From Desulfobacteraceae bacterium (lineage in GTDB: Bacteria > Desulfobacterota > DSM-4660 > Desulfatiglandales > Desulfatiglandaceae): a stretch of DNA of 64,000 bases. This document shows, piece by piece, positions 54,491-64,000 of the stretch; positions within the stretch are counted from its first letter, which is position 1; each line of letters opens with the position of its first letter. The position numbers and the translations under genes were made by a program. Under the pieces are notes generated by a model. The model ran no database searches. It was not told the origin of the DNA and was given only the letters and a program-made list of their open reading frames with translations. The stretch lies in the NCBI GenBank assembly GCA_030613055.1, contig JAUWMR010000003.1, positions 81,792-145,791 of the forward strand, in the 5' to 3' direction.

Positions 54491-54964
54491 ATGAAAAAGG
54501 TATCGGTTTCTTTTACCTTAAACGGTTATCCTGTAACTGCGGAAGTGCCGGTGACCTGGTCACTTTTAAAAACATTACGGGAGGACTTTGAACTGACCGG
54601 GGCCAAGGAAGGATGCGGCGTAGGTGAATGCGGTGCCTGTACGGTTATTGTCGATGGAGACGCCGTAAATTCGTGCCTGTACCCGGTTTTTGAGGCAGAA
54701 GGCAAGTCGGTTATGACTATTGAGGGGATCGCCGGTGAGGATGGCACGTTGCACCCAATTCAGACGGCCTTTCTCGAAAACAACGGGGTCCAATGTGGAT
54801 ACTGCACCTCCGGGATGATCATGTCCGCAAAGGCCCTTCTGGATCAGAATCCGGATCCGGCAGAGAATGACATAAGAACAAACATTGCAGGTAATTTTTG
54901 TCGCTGCACCGGATACGTTCAGATTGTAGAGGCCATTGAGATGGCCGCGAGAAAGATGGAATAA
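54491..54964 (+). CDS. Mo-hydroxylase 2Fe-2S subunit (CoxS/HcrC type)
   Basis: 157 residues with two [2Fe-2S] sites: CGVGECGACTVIVDG at the N-terminus and CGYCTSGMIM with CRCTGYVQI at the C-terminus. Carries electrons from the Mo site to FAD. 14 bp behind the FAD subunit, with AGAGGAG before the ATG. Confidence 0.93.
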   Translation: MKKVSVSFTLNGYPVTAEVPVTWSLLKTLREDFELTGAKEGCGVGECGACTVIVDGDAVNSCLYPVFEAEGKSVMTIEGIAGEDGTLHPIQTAFLENNGVQCGYCTSGMIMSAKALLDQNPDPAENDIRTNIAGNFCRCTGYVQIVEAIEMAARKME

Positions 54965-55030
54965 TATAAAGTCACTTATTTAAATGGATTGTTTTTCATT
55001 CAATTAGGGTGATACCTAAGGGAGGAAAAG

Positions 55031-57412
55031 ATGTCTGATCATCTGTTTGTGGGAAAAAGCATTCCAAGGACAATAGAAGCGGATAAAGTAACGGGCAAGG
55101 CCGTCTATATTGATGATATGAAACGTCCCGGGATGCTTTACGGGAAAATACTCTACAGCAGGTATGCCCATGCCAGGATTAAGAGTATTGACACTTCCAG
55201 GGCAAAAAAACTTGCCGGCGTTAGGGCGGTTTTGACCGGCCGGGATATTCCTGACGCGAGGGTCGGATTCCTCAAGGATCAAACCGTGCTCAAGAAAGAC
55301 GTGGTCCGTCAGTTCAGAGACGAGGTGGCCGCAGTCGCGGCTATCAGTCCCGAGATAGCGGCGGAGGCTGTGGATTTGATTGAGGTAGAGTATGAGGAAC
55401 TGCCCGCTGTGTTTGATCCTTTCGAGGCCATGAAGGAAGAAGCGCCCCTTGTCCATGAGGTAGACGCGAGAGGAAGGCCCGTCAAGAGCAACATGCTTCC
55501 ACTTCCCTGGAAATTTGAGGCCGGGGATATTGAGCAGGGCCGCAAGGACTCGGCCTTTGTCGTAACGGACAATGTCAGTACCACATGGGTAAACCAGTGT
55601 TGCATGGGAACGAGCGGATGTATCGCCGAGTTCGATACAAGTAACAACCTGACCCTGTACAATCAAACGAATGTCATCTTCGGACACATCGGGAGGATCA
55701 CGGAATATTTTTCCCAGATCGGTCTTAAGGGAAAAAAGATCAGGGTCGTCAATGCAATTGTTGGGGGAAGCTTCGGGACCAAACTGGATACGGACATCTA
55801 TGAATTTATCTCTATCCAGCTTGCATTGAAGACCCGGAAACCGGTAAAGATCCTGTTTGACAGGGAGGAGGAATTCCAGGCATTGCCGCCAAGACAGCCA
55901 GCGGTCTTTACCATTGAGCAGGGATGTGACAGGGATGGCAGACTCACCTTCAGAAAGTGCGAAGCAATCCTTGACAATGGTGCATACACCTCCTGGGGCG
56001 CTACGACCCCATCCGTGATGATCATGCCCATGTCTTCCCTGTATCGCGTTCCCAATGTCTTTTTTAAGGCAACGTGCGTGTATACCAACAATATCTACTG
56101 CCAGGCCATGAGGGGCTATGGTAATCCGCAGGCCACTTTTGCCGTGGAGACTTCCATGGATACCCTGGCCGAGGCAGCCGGGATTGACCCTTTGGAATTC
56201 AGGATGATTAACCGGAATCATCCGGGTGATGAAACACCCATGCGGCTGAAAATAACCTCATGCGGGTTTGAGGAATGTATCAATGCCGTAAAGGAAAAGC
56301 TCAAATGGGACGAGAAGAAGGGAAAGCAGAAGGGCCGGGGCCTTGGTATGGCATCCCTTATCCATGTTGCAGGGGGCGCCAGGGTAACCAGATCAGACGG
56401 CCACGGCATGGTGGTCAAGGTGGATGAGTACGGGCATGTTGATGTGATTGAGAGTGGAACGGATCAGGGCCAGGGGTCTCCCACGGTGATTACCCAGATC
56501 GTTGCAGAGGCATTGGGGGTCAGGCCCGAGGACGTTTTCCTGACGTTCGGGGATACGGCATTGGCCCTGTGGGATGCGGGAACGCATGCCAGTCGCCATA
56601 CATTCATGGCAGGCAACGCGGCGGTCAGGGCATGCGCAAAGGCCAAGAAACAGATTCTGGATATGGCCGTTGAACACATGGCAAAGATCATCAAGGGCGG
56701 GTTCAAGCGGAAAAAACGGAAGGATCCTGATTTTGTGGAGCCGGACCTGGATTATGGTCTGATAGCTGATCCCGAGAACCTGGATATAAGAGACAGGATG
56801 GTTTTTCCCAAAAAAGATCCGGATCACCCCTACTTCAGGATTCCGGTAAGCCAGGTCTTGAGAGAAGGTCTCCTTGGAAGCGGGGAAAGCAAGGTGGTGG
56901 TGGCTGAGGCGTTCTATGATCCACCCACAGAGATGTTGGACAGGGAATTCAAGGGAAATCTCTCACAGACCTATGCCTTTGGGGCCAGCGGTGTCGAGGT
57001 TGAAGTAGATGAAAAAACCGGAGAAGTAAAGATCCTCAATCTCGTTGCTGCCCACGATGTGGGCAAGGCCATGAACCCGACCCTTTTGCTTGGCCAGATT
57101 TACGGTGCTGCCTATACCGGCGTGGGTTACGGCCTTACCGAAGAGATAAAGGTGGTAAACGGGAGGGTTATGAATCCCAGTTTTCGCGACTACCAGATGC
57201 TCACCGCCATGGACGTTGTGCCTATTGAACCGGTAATAGTTGAACCGATGGATGAGGACGGCCCTTATGGGGCCAAGGGCGTGGGCGAACCGGGCCTCGT
57301 TCCCACTGCCCCGGCCATTGCCAATGCCGTATACGATGCCATTGGCGTCAGGATCACGGATCTGCCTATTACCCCGGAAAAGGTTTTAGCTGCCCTTAAA
57401 GAGAAAGGATAA
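55031..57412 (+). CDS. Mo-hydroxylase molybdopterin subunit (CoxL/XdhA/HcrA type)
   Basis: 793 residues, the catalytic subunit. VGGSFGTKLDTD and AMRGYGNPQATFAVE bind the pterin cofactor. The catalytic Glu is in GAKGVGEPGLVPTAPAIA near the C-terminus. An N-terminal segment (VGKSIPRTIEADKVTGKAVY) is typical. The family covers aromatic hydroxylases and 4-hydroxybenzoyl-CoA reductase; which one cannot be told here. Next to a PaaK-like ligase, an aryl-CoA substrate is plausible. The CO dehydrogenase loop (AYxCSFR) is not present. Confidence 0.9.
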   Translation: MSDHLFVGKSIPRTIEADKVTGKAVYIDDMKRPGMLYGKILYSRYAHARIKSIDTSRAKKLAGVRAVLTGRDIPDARVGFLKDQTVLKKDVVRQFRDEVAAVAAISPEIAAEAVDLIEVEYEELPAVFDPFEAMKEEAPLVHEVDARGRPVKSNMLPLPWKFEAGDIEQGRKDSAFVVTDNVSTTWVNQCCMGTSGCIAEFDTSNNLTLYNQTNVIFGHIGRITEYFSQIGLKGKKIRVVNAIVGGSFGTKLDTDIYEFISIQLALKTRKPVKILFDREEEFQALPPRQPAVFTIEQGCDRDGRLTFRKCEAILDNGAYTSWGATTPSVMIMPMSSLYRVPNVFFKATCVYTNNIYCQAMRGYGNPQATFAVETSMDTLAEAAGIDPLEFRMINRNHPGDETPMRLKITSCGFEECINAVKEKLKWDEKKGKQKGRGLGMASLIHVAGGARVTRSDGHGMVVKVDEYGHVDVIESGTDQGQGSPTVITQIVAEALGVRPEDVFLTFGDTALALWDAGTHASRHTFMAGNAAVRACAKAKKQILDMAVEHMAKIIKGGFKRKKRKDPDFVEPDLDYGLIADPENLDIRDRMVFPKKDPDHPYFRIPVSQVLREGLLGSGESKVVVAEAFYDPPTEMLDREFKGNLSQTYAFGASGVEVEVDEKTGEVKILNLVAAHDVGKAMNPTLLLGQIYGAAYTGVGYGLTEEIKVVNGRVMNPSFRDYQMLTAMDVVPIEPVIVEPMDEDGPYGAKGVGEPGLVPTAPAIANAVYDAIGVRITDLPITPEKVLAALKEKG

Positions 57413-57548
57413 GGAAAGGTTTCGAAGAACAAACACAGAAAAGGACGCAGATGAACGCGGATTATCAGGATTTAAATGTCGATTTATATGATCCGCGATT
57501 GTCCGCAAGAATATGCGTCCCTTTTGTTTGTACACCATAGTTCATTTT

Positions 57549-57575
57549 ACCCTAACGTTGCAAAAGTCGAGGGTG
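57549..57575. repeat. 27-bp dispersed repeat, copy 1
   Basis: Identical to 61871-61897 (ACCCTAACGTTGCAAAAG... to GAGGGTG). In both places GCGTCAAGGGTG follows within about 40 bases. ACCCT and AGGGT give local hairpin symmetry. The gap 57413-57683 holds this repeat, a GCCTGCCG/CGGCGGGC hairpin (57631-57648) and no gene. Confidence 0.75.
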
Positions 57576-57683
57576 CCGCTCGTAGATCACGTCTCAGCGG
57601 GGAGATCTAATGCGTCAAGGGTGAAGCCCCGCCTGCCGTCCGGCGGGCAGCCTTCAGTCTTCAACCTAAATACCTGAGTAGTT

Positions 57684-58451
57684 TCATTGATTCTTTTTGA
57701 AGATACTCATCAATCCCTGGAGCGTTAAAAATTCCTCAACATAATCGATTGTTTCTGAGACATCGCAGATAATGGGCGCAAGACCGCCGGTGGCAACAAC
57801 CGTCAAGTCCTCCCCTGACTCTTTTTTCATACGGTTAACGATACCATCTACAAGGCCTGCATAACCGTAGATTATTCCCACATTCATACTGGTGACAGTA
57901 TCCTTGGCAAGGACACTTTTTGGCCGTGTAAATATCTCAACTCTCGGGAGTTTTGAGGCCTTCTGAAAAAGCGCTTCGCATGATATCAGCACACCGGGTG
58001 CAATTGCCCCTCCCATATAAGCCCCTTCACCCGATATGTAATCAAAGGTGGTTGCGGTTCCAAAATCAACTACTACCAGGGCTGAACAATATTTTTCATA
58101 GGCCCCGACCGCGTTTACAATACGGTCCGCTCCGACTTCTTTAGGATTGTCATATTTAATTGCCATTCCCGTTTTAAGCCCCGGGCTGACAATCATGGGT
58201 TTGATATCGAAATACCGAAGGGAAAATTCTTCAATGGTGTTTAATAAGGGAGGGACAACACACGAAACGATCGTGTTTTTAACATCCGTAAACCTGATTC
58301 CTGCTGATTGGAAAAGATTGTTGACCAGGACTCCCAGTTCATCAGGCGTAACATCCCTTTCGGTCCTGATACGCCAGTGCTTCAAAAGTACATCCTTATC
58401 TGTCACACCAAAAAGGATATTCGTGTTACCAATGTCGATACAAAGCAACAT
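57684..58451 (-). CDS. coaX: Type III pantothenate kinase
   Basis: First step of CoA synthesis. 255 residues of the ASKHA fold: phosphate loop LCIDIGNTNILFGVTD, GADRIVNAVGAYEKY and VVDFGTATTFDYIS with the catalytic Asp. GGAIAPGVLISCEALF completes the signature. It needs K+ or NH4+ and is not inhibited by CoA (family knowledge). It follows folP and ftsH on the same strand. Confidence 0.94.
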   Translation of the reverse strand: MLLCIDIGNTNILFGVTDKDVLLKHWRIRTERDVTPDELGVLVNNLFQSAGIRFTDVKNTIVSCVVPPLLNTIEEFSLRYFDIKPMIVSPGLKTGMAIKYDNPKEVGADRIVNAVGAYEKYCSALVVVDFGTATTFDYISGEGAYMGGAIAPGVLISCEALFQKASKLPRVEIFTRPKSVLAKDTVTSMNVGIIYGYAGLVDGIVNRMKKESGEDLTVVATGGLAPIICDVSETIDYVEEFLTLQGLMSIFKKNQ

Positions 58452-58493
58452 TATTTCACACTTTCAACCCGCTGATTGGAGTCCTTATTTGCG

Positions 58494-59342
58494 CTAATTG
58501 ACGCTTCCTCTTTTTATGGCCGCAATTATCTTGATTGTCTCAACGGTTTTTTTAACATTATGTACCCTCACGATATGCGCACCATTTAGCACCCCATAGG
58601 CAATCGTCGCCATGGTGCCCGTGTCCCTCTCATGGGCCTCCCTGTCCAGAATATGCCCTATAAATGCCTTGTTTGACGTGCCTGACAAAATGGGCTTTTG
58701 AAGGGCAGCAAAAAGGGCGAGTTCCCTGATAATCTTGAGATTGTCATCAAATGTCTTCCCAAACCCGATTCCGGGATCAACAATAATCAAATCTTCCCTG
58801 ATTCCTGCACTCACGGCCCGCTTAACCGCATCTCTTAAGAAATCCACGATTTCAGAGATTAGATCCTCATAGGTCGGATTGACCTGCATATCATCAGGCG
58901 TACCCTTCATGTGCATGAGGATAACCGGAACACCGGCCTGGGCCGCAGCCTGGGCCATTTCAGGGTCAAACCGTAATGCGCTGATATCATTGACCATGGA
59001 TGCCCCGGCCCTCAAGGCTTCTCGCGCAACTTCGGCCTTGCAGGTATCAATACTGATCGGGATGGTCAGCTCTTTTCTTAATGCCTTAATTACGGGAATA
59101 ACCCGGTCCATTTCTTCTGCAGCAGAATTTTTTTTTGCATAGGGCCTTGTCGATTCGCCACCCACATCGATAATATCCGCTCCATCATGAGCCATTTTCA
59201 GGGCATGTTCGAAGGCCTTGTCCTGCTCAAAATAGCGGCCGCCATCTGAAAAGGAATCGGGCGTTATATTCAGGATACCCATGACATGGGTTTTCTCGTC
59301 CAGGTTCAAAGTATGGTTCGACCAGTTTAGTATAAAAGTCAA
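58494..59342 (-). CDS. folP: Dihydropteroate synthase
   Basis: Condenses p-aminobenzoate with the pterin diphosphate in folate synthesis. 282 residues, TIM barrel. GILNITPDSFSDGG, VGGESTRPYA, ASMVNDISAL and VDPGIGFGKTFDDN are present. The late loop reads SGTSNKAFIG; most homologues have SRK there, and the last motif is RVHNV in place of RVHDV. 42 bp upstream of coaX, 83 bp behind ftsH. Confidence 0.93.
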   Translation of the reverse strand: MTFILNWSNHTLNLDEKTHVMGILNITPDSFSDGGRYFEQDKAFEHALKMAHDGADIIDVGGESTRPYAKKNSAAEEMDRVIPVIKALRKELTIPISIDTCKAEVAREALRAGASMVNDISALRFDPEMAQAAAQAGVPVILMHMKGTPDDMQVNPTYEDLISEIVDFLRDAVKRAVSAGIREDLIIVDPGIGFGKTFDDNLKIIRELALFAALQKPILSGTSNKAFIGHILDREAHERDTGTMATIAYGVLNGAHIVRVHNVKKTVETIKIIAAIKRGSVN

Positions 59343-59425
59343 CTTTCCTCCATCCGGTTTGGTTTATTACACGGGTTCTCGCAGATATATACGAATAAAA
59401 ATCCGGTGAACTGTGTATGACAAGA

Positions 59426-61240
59426 TCATTCAGCGTCGGGGCCTTCTGTTTGAGGCGAAACTCCTGCCGCCATTATTTTATCAATATCATTGCTGTCTAA
59501 AGTTTCTTTTTCCAGGAGTTCAGTTGCCATTCTTTCCAGTATATCCAGATTATCCTTTATGATCCTGGAGGCCTTATCGTAGGCCCCTGTTACAATCCCG
59601 ATTACTTCTTCGTCAATTTTCTGCGCTGTCAATTCGCTGTAATCTCTATGCTGGGAGATCTCCCTGCCTAAGAATATCTGTTCGTCCTTCTTACCAAATG
59701 TAAGGGGTCCCAGGCCCTCGCTCATACCGTAATCACATACCATTTTACGGGCAAGGTCAGAAGCCCTTTCAATATCGTTTCCTGCACCGGTTGTCTGTAT
59801 ATTAAGAACAATCTCCTCAGCAGCCCTGCCACCCATTAATATGGCGATATTATTTAACAGGTATTCCTTTGGATAGGTGTGCTTCTCATCAATGGGGAGC
59901 TGCTGGGTTAACCCCAATGACATGCCCCTTGGAATAATTGTCACCTTGTGAATGGGATCCGTATTGGGCAGCATTTTTGCCACCAGTGTATGCCCTGACT
60001 CATGATAGGCCGTAATCTTCTTCTCTTCGTCACTGATGATCAGGCTTCTTCGCTCAGCTCCCATCAAGACCTTATCCTTTGCATCTTCAAAATCCTCCAT
60101 TCCAACCCTGTCTTTGCCACGCCGGGCCGCCATAAGGGCCGCCTCATTTACCATGTTTTCAATATCAGCACCTGTAAACCCGGGGGTTCCTCGCGCCAGC
60201 ACAGATACGTCCACGTTATTAGCCACCAGCTTTTCCTTAAGATGAACTTTAAGAATACCCTCCCGTCCCCCGAGATCCGGGATCGGTACGACTACCTGAC
60301 GATCGAATCGACCGGGTCTTAAAAGGGCAGGATCGAGCACATCCGGTCTGTTGGTCGCAGAAATCAGTATGACTCCCTCATTGGACTCAAAACCATCCAT
60401 TTCCACTAAAAGCTGGTTAAGGGTCTGCTCCCGCTCGTCATGCCCGCCGCCTAAGCCTGCGCCACGGTGCCTGCCAACAGCGTCTATTTCATCAATAAAT
60501 ATGATGCAAGGCGCATTTTTCTTGCCCTGGACGAACAGATCCCTTACACGCGATGCACCTACACCCACAAACATCTCTACAAAATCCGACCCGCTGATAT
60601 TGAAAAATGGAACATCGGCTTCACCTGCTATGGCCCTCGCTAAAAGCGTTTTGCCGGTTCCCGGCGATCCTACTAAAAGAACACCTTTCGGTATCCTGCC
60701 ACCCAGACGTGTGAATTTCTTTGGATCACGAAGAAATTCCACTATCTCTTCCAGCTCTTCCTTTGCCTCCTCGATTCCCGCCACATCCTCAAAAGTGACT
60801 TTTTCCTGGGAATCGGTCATAAGCCTGGCGCGGCTCTTTCCAAAAGACATGGCCTTTCCGCCTCCTACCTGCATCTGCCTCATGAAGAATATCCATACAC
60901 CGATTAGTAAGAGCATGGGGACCCATGAAAGAAAAACCTGGAACCACGAGGAATCATCTCGCGGTTTAGCGGATAATTTGACCCCTTTGCTCCTGAGCAA
61001 TTTGATCAGCTCAGGATCCCTCGGCGCGAATGTCTTGAAAGGCCCCTGCGCGGACATGCCCGATATGTTGTCACCCTGAATGGTGACATCACTAATGCTG
61101 CCGCTTTCTACCATGCTAAGGAAATCACTGTAACCGACAGAGGTACTGCTCCTTTCCGGATGTTTAAATATCTGAAAAAGCATCACCATCATAAGACTGA
61201 TCACAAGCCAGAGGGCCAGGTTTTTGTAAAATGGGTTCAA
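59426..61240 (-). CDS. ftsH: ATP-dependent zinc metalloprotease FtsH
   Basis: Membrane AAA+ protease for quality control. 604 residues: TM1 ([19 protein letters not shown]), a periplasmic domain, TM2 ([18 protein letters not shown]), AAA domain ([31 protein letters not shown]) and the protease with AYHESGHTL zinc motif. I start at TTG 61240 because the frame then reads [11 protein letters not shown], matching the usual MNPFYKN start, with GGAGG 10 bp upstream. The frame is open further upstream to 61315 without a ribosome site. Confidence 0.93.
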   Translation of the reverse strand: MNPFYKNLALWLVISLMMVMLFQIFKHPERSSTSVGYSDFLSMVESGSISDVTIQGDNISGMSAQGPFKTFAPRDPELIKLLRSKGVKLSAKPRDDSSWFQVFLSWVPMLLLIGVWIFFMRQMQVGGGKAMSFGKSRARLMTDSQEKVTFEDVAGIEEAKEELEEIVEFLRDPKKFTRLGGRIPKGVLLVGSPGTGKTLLARAIAGEADVPFFNISGSDFVEMFVGVGASRVRDLFVQGKKNAPCIIFIDEIDAVGRHRGAGLGGGHDEREQTLNQLLVEMDGFESNEGVILISATNRPDVLDPALLRPGRFDRQVVVPIPDLGGREGILKVHLKEKLVANNVDVSVLARGTPGFTGADIENMVNEAALMAARRGKDRVGMEDFEDAKDKVLMGAERRSLIISDEEKKITAYHESGHTLVAKMLPNTDPIHKVTIIPRGMSLGLTQQLPIDEKHTYPKEYLLNNIAILMGGRAAEEIVLNIQTTGAGNDIERASDLARKMVCDYGMSEGLGPLTFGKKDEQIFLGREISQHRDYSELTAQKIDEEVIGIVTGAYDKASRIIKDNLDILERMATELLEKETLDSNDIDKIMAAGVSPQTEGPDAE

Positions 61241-61315
61241 TTTAATATAACCTCCATAAAAGGTTGGTTTTCGACCGGAAACGGTCCCTTTTTCCGCCGC
61301 CGTCGAAACTATCAT

Positions 61316-61964
61316 AGAAATATAGTAACTACACAGGTTATTTAGGCTGAAGGCTGAAGGCTGTCAGTAAAGGGCTGAACGTGGTACACATGGGGTTCCT
61401 ATTATTGTATTACTGTAACTGCTTTATCCCTGAAAAGAACTCTTTCGGTTCTCTTTCCCCTTCAGTCTTCAGTCTAAACACCTTCAGCCTGACTACGTGA
61501 GTAGTCACAAAATATATTATAAATACTTTTTTGTGAAATTCTACAAAATTTAAAAATTTACATGAACAAACCACATAAATCCTAACACAGCAACCTATTT
61601 GGGCATATTTTAACGCAATTTCGCCCTTTAAGATTTATATCCCTTGCCTGCATATGCTTAATGGAAGGCAAGATATCAAGGGGCACTTTTGCCGAATATC
61701 TGGAAGCTTTTGGATTTATGGAACAAAACTATACGAAAATTGCTGCCGCTTGACGCCGATGTTATCATTGATCTGAATCGTGAGAAGACATACAATGCAA
61801 AAACCTTGAATAACTTTGATATCAATGTCATGCTTTATCCCCTGAGAAACAATTTGAAGCTTGCGAGTAAACCCTAACGTTGCAAAAGTCGAGGGTGCTG
61901 CAGATCCGCGGCGTCAAGGGTGCTATCCCGCCATGGCGGGACTATCCCGGTGGAGAACTGACAC
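61316..61964. other. Repeat-rich divergent intergenic region
   Basis: Between ftsH and the nuclease gene. It holds GGCTGAAGGCTGAAGGCTG (61347-61365), its inverse CTTCAGTCTTCAG... near 61461-61490, an AT-rich stretch (61500-61620) probably carrying the ftsH promoter, and the 27-bp repeat at 61871. An open frame at 61689-61877 (62 residues, PNIWKLLDLWNKTIRKLLPL) is unlike anything I know and may be a relic. No confident gene. Confidence 0.5.
61871..61897. repeat. 27-bp dispersed repeat, copy 2
   Basis: Identical to 57549-57575. Here it lies 68 bp before the nuclease gene and is followed by CCCGCCATGGCGGG, a 6-bp hairpin. Confidence 0.75.
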
Positions 61965-63230
61965 ATGTTTAGATTTTTGCATGCAGCCGACATTCATTTG
62001 GACAGCCCTTTGCACAAGCTCGATTACTACGAGGGCGCCCCGGTCGATGAACTTCGTCAGGCGACCCGGCGGGCATTCGACAACCTGGTTCAGACTGCTA
62101 TCAGGGAAAATGTATCCTTTGTTCTCATTGCCGGAGATCTCTATGACGGAGATTGGAAAGACTACAACACGGGCCTGTATTTTGTATCACAAACGAGCAG
62201 GCTGCGTGACGCCGGCATTCCTGTATACATTGTTGCCGGGAATCACGATGCTGCCAGCAAAATTTCGAGGGCGCTCCGGTTTCCTGAAAGTGTGCATCTG
62301 TTTCCAACTCAAAAGCCCGCAACGCTTTGCATCGACAACATAGACGTCGCCATTCACGGCCAGAGCTTTGCTTCGCCGGCCGTAAAAAAGGATCTCTCCG
62401 CCAAGTACCCGCCGCCCCTGCCTGGCTGTTTCAACATCGGCATGCTGCACACATGCGCGACAGGTCGTGAGGGGCACGAGCCGTACGCCCCCTGCACCCT
62501 GGACGGGTTGCGATCAAAGGCATACGACTACTGGGCCCTGGGGCATGTTCATCAGCACGAAGTGCTCATGGATGATCCGCTGGTTGTGTTTCCTGGAAAT
62601 ATTCAGGGCCGACATGTTCGGGAGACCGGGCCCAAAGGCTGTGTACTTGTTTCCGTTGATGACAGCGGGCGGCCTGAGTTGGAATTCAAACCTCTGGACG
62701 TTATTCGCTGGGTTATTGTAAATGTGGATACATACGGGGCCTGTAGCGGTTACGAGGTGGTTGATCGATTCAATAGACACCTCGAAAAAGTTTTAGATGA
62801 AAATGAAGGCCTGCCCCTGGTGACTCGTGTTGTAATCGAAGGGGACACGCAGGCACATGCTGAACTTGCTTCAGATACGGAGCAATGGACCAATGAGATC
62901 CGGTCAGCGGCTGTGGATACCGGCGCGGGTCAGGTTTGGGTTGAAAAAGTGAAGTTCCACACGAAGCTGCCCTTATCTGACAAAGACTTGAAATCAGCGG
63001 ACGGGGCCATAGGAGAGCTTGTTCACCTTCTTGATGAGTTGCATTCTGACCCGGACCGTTTGCACGATTTGGCAGATGAACTGGCTGACCTTGAAAAAAA
63101 AGTTCCCAGAGAACTGAAAGAAGGCGCAGACGGAATGAAATTTGACGATCCCAAATGGCTTGGCAGCTTACTTGACCAGGTGCGACCGATGCTCCTTCAG
63201 AGGCTTATTCGTAAAGAGGAATCCGAATGA
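61965..63230 (+). CDS. SbcD/YhaO-like DNA repair nuclease (metallophosphoesterase)
   Basis: 421 residues. Calcineurin-like phosphoesterase motifs: FLHAADIHLDSPL, AGDLYDGDWKDYN, IVAGNHDAASK and ALGHVHQHEV bind two metals. The C-terminal part is helical, for contact with the ATPase partner. Size and partner fit the YhaO/YhaN branch of the Mre11-Rad50 family. Its stop overlaps the next start (ATGA). Confidence 0.9.
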   Translation: MFRFLHAADIHLDSPLHKLDYYEGAPVDELRQATRRAFDNLVQTAIRENVSFVLIAGDLYDGDWKDYNTGLYFVSQTSRLRDAGIPVYIVAGNHDAASKISRALRFPESVHLFPTQKPATLCIDNIDVAIHGQSFASPAVKKDLSAKYPPPLPGCFNIGMLHTCATGREGHEPYAPCTLDGLRSKAYDYWALGHVHQHEVLMDDPLVVFPGNIQGRHVRETGPKGCVLVSVDDSGRPELEFKPLDVIRWVIVNVDTYGACSGYEVVDRFNRHLEKVLDENEGLPLVTRVVIEGDTQAHAELASDTEQWTNEIRSAAVDTGAGQVWVEKVKFHTKLPLSDKDLKSADGAIGELVHLLDELHSDPDRLHDLADELADLEKKVPRELKEGADGMKFDDPKWLGSLLDQVRPMLLQRLIRKEESE

Positions 63231-64000
63231 AATTTCTCGAAATAAGGCTTATAGCTTATGGTCCTTTCACCGATGTCCGGATTGACCTCAGTGAAGGCAA
63301 AGAAGGTCTGCACATCTTATACGGGCCCAACGAGGCGGGTAAAAGCTCAGCCCTCTGGGCACTGCGGAATATGCTATACGGTATCCCGGAACGATCGCCA
63401 TATGGGTTTTTACATCCATATGACAAAATGCGGGTCGGAGCGGCAATTCAACGCGGTGATGGAGATGTGCTGGAGTTTGTCCGCCGCAAAGGCAGGAGCA
63501 ATACCCTTCGCGCTATAGACGATAAATCTGTGCTGGATGAAGCCCTTATCCAGCAGTTTTTACATGGTATAGACGAAGATTTTTTTGTAACCATGTTCGG
63601 AATCGACCACACTGATCTTGTTCGTGGAGGTAAAGAAATCATCACGGGCGGCGGAAGCATGGGCCAGGTTATATTTGCCGCAGGATCGGGTGTCGTTAAT
63701 CTCCGTGAAATTCAGCAAGATCTCCAATCCGAAGCCGATCAACTTTTCAGACCATCCGGACAAAAGCCACGGATAAATGACGCATTGAGCAATTTAAACA
63801 AAAATCGAAAAGCATTGCGTGAGGCTCAACTGCCTGGTCAAGAATGGGTCAAACATGACCAGGCATTGCGCGAAGCACAAGAACGCATACAGATCGTCAA
63901 TCAGAACCTGACAGATAAACAACGGGATCGCCGCCGCCTGGAACGTATCAAGGAAGCGCTGCCCATTATTGCCCGGCGCAGAGAATTGATAGAGGATTAT
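63227..64000 (+). CDS. SbcC/YhaN-like SMC-type ATPase, 3' end beyond window
   Basis: The first 258 codons are seen, open to the window edge. FLEIRLIAYGPFTDVRIDLS and the Walker A GPNEAGKSSALWALRNMLYG are the Rad50-like start. HDQALREAQERIQIVNQNL begins the coiled coil. Overlaps the nuclease gene by 4 bp (ATGA), so the two are coupled. The pair processes DNA ends or hairpins; this genome region has many hairpins, but a direct link is not shown. Confidence 0.9.
   Translation, partial: MKFLEIRLIAYGPFTDVRIDLSEGKEGLHILYGPNEAGKSSALWALRNMLYGIPERSPYGFLHPYDKMRVGAAIQRGDGDVLEFVRRKGRSNTLRAIDDKSVLDEALIQQFLHGIDEDFFVTMFGIDHTDLVRGGKEIITGGGSMGQVIFAAGSGVVNLREIQQDLQSEADQLFRPSGQKPRINDALSNLNKNRKALREAQLPGQEWVKHDQALREAQERIQIVNQNLTDKQRDRRRLERIKEALPIIARRRELIEDY

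Noticed and set aside
55016..56221. 401-codon open frame on the minus strand
   Set aside because: Shadow of the Mo-hydroxylase catalytic subunit; no start site, no known motif.
1..64000. tRNA or rRNA genes, CRISPR arrays, intact insertion sequences
   Set aside because: I looked for T-loop words, regularly spaced repeats and transposase frames and found only a transposase tail and unrelated palindromes.

Overview
The window is about 64 kb of roughly 50% GC bacterial DNA, most likely from an anaerobic, metabolically versatile Desulfobacterota (former Deltaproteobacteria) species. This is inferred from the mitochondrial/spirochaete/delta-type elongation factor G, an EtfA with an N-terminal ferredoxin domain, a tungsten-type aldehyde:ferredoxin oxidoreductase, a B12-dependent acyl-CoA mutase, a Mo-hydroxylase, several TRAP/TAXI transporters and many beta-oxidation genes. 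No sulfate-reduction gene lies in the window, so the energy metabolism is not shown.

Layout. 1-5.6 kb: a fadN-fadA-fadE type beta-oxidation operon ended by a terminator. 5.7-6.1 kb: a GIY-YIG gene between two related palindromes. 6.1-15.4 kb: housekeeping genes (fusA, a RecA-like NTPase, a BON lipoprotein, a CstA carrier, an AmpG-like permease, map, queG). 15.5-17.35 kb (minus strand): a beta-barrel protein, a truncated LolD-like ATPase and a truncated regulator start. 17.25-25.2 kb: a second beta-oxidation operon behind a sigma-54 promoter, partly decayed (frameshifted acyl-CoA dehydrogenase, deleted thiolase, MFS/acyl-CoA ligase relics). 25.3-40 kb: a sigma-54 activator gene divergent from a cluster with three alkylsulfatase-type metallo-hydrolases, an acyl-CoA ligase, a TAXI-TRAP transporter, an Fe-alcohol dehydrogenase and an AOR, with sulfatase and transposase relics. 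41-48.6 kb: class III CoA-transferase, EtfB, ferredoxin-EtfA, acyl-CoA dehydrogenase, GntR regulator and a two-subunit B12 mutase. 48.7-57.4 kb: DctPQM transporter, PaaK-like ligase and a three-subunit Mo-hydroxylase. 57.7-61.2 kb (minus strand): coaX, folP, ftsH. 62-64 kb: a SbcD/YhaO-like nuclease and the start of its SbcC/YhaN-like partner.

How it may work together. The 25-40 kb block reads as a possible intracellular route for sulfate esters of long-chain alcohols: uptake, hydrolysis to an alcohol, oxidation to aldehyde and acid, CoA activation, then beta-oxidation by the operons at 1-5.6 and 17.6-24.6 kb. A 285-bp control module (activator start, palindromic upstream site, GG-N10-GC promoter) is present twice as a direct repeat 9,447 bp apart, once before each operon, so one activator probably drives both. 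The 41-57 kb blocks look like separate modules for organic-acid and aromatic-acid-like substrates under a GntR repressor, with substrates unknown.

The intergenic regions are rich in dispersed palindromes and broken genes, so this is a rearranging accessory region between housekeeping blocks.
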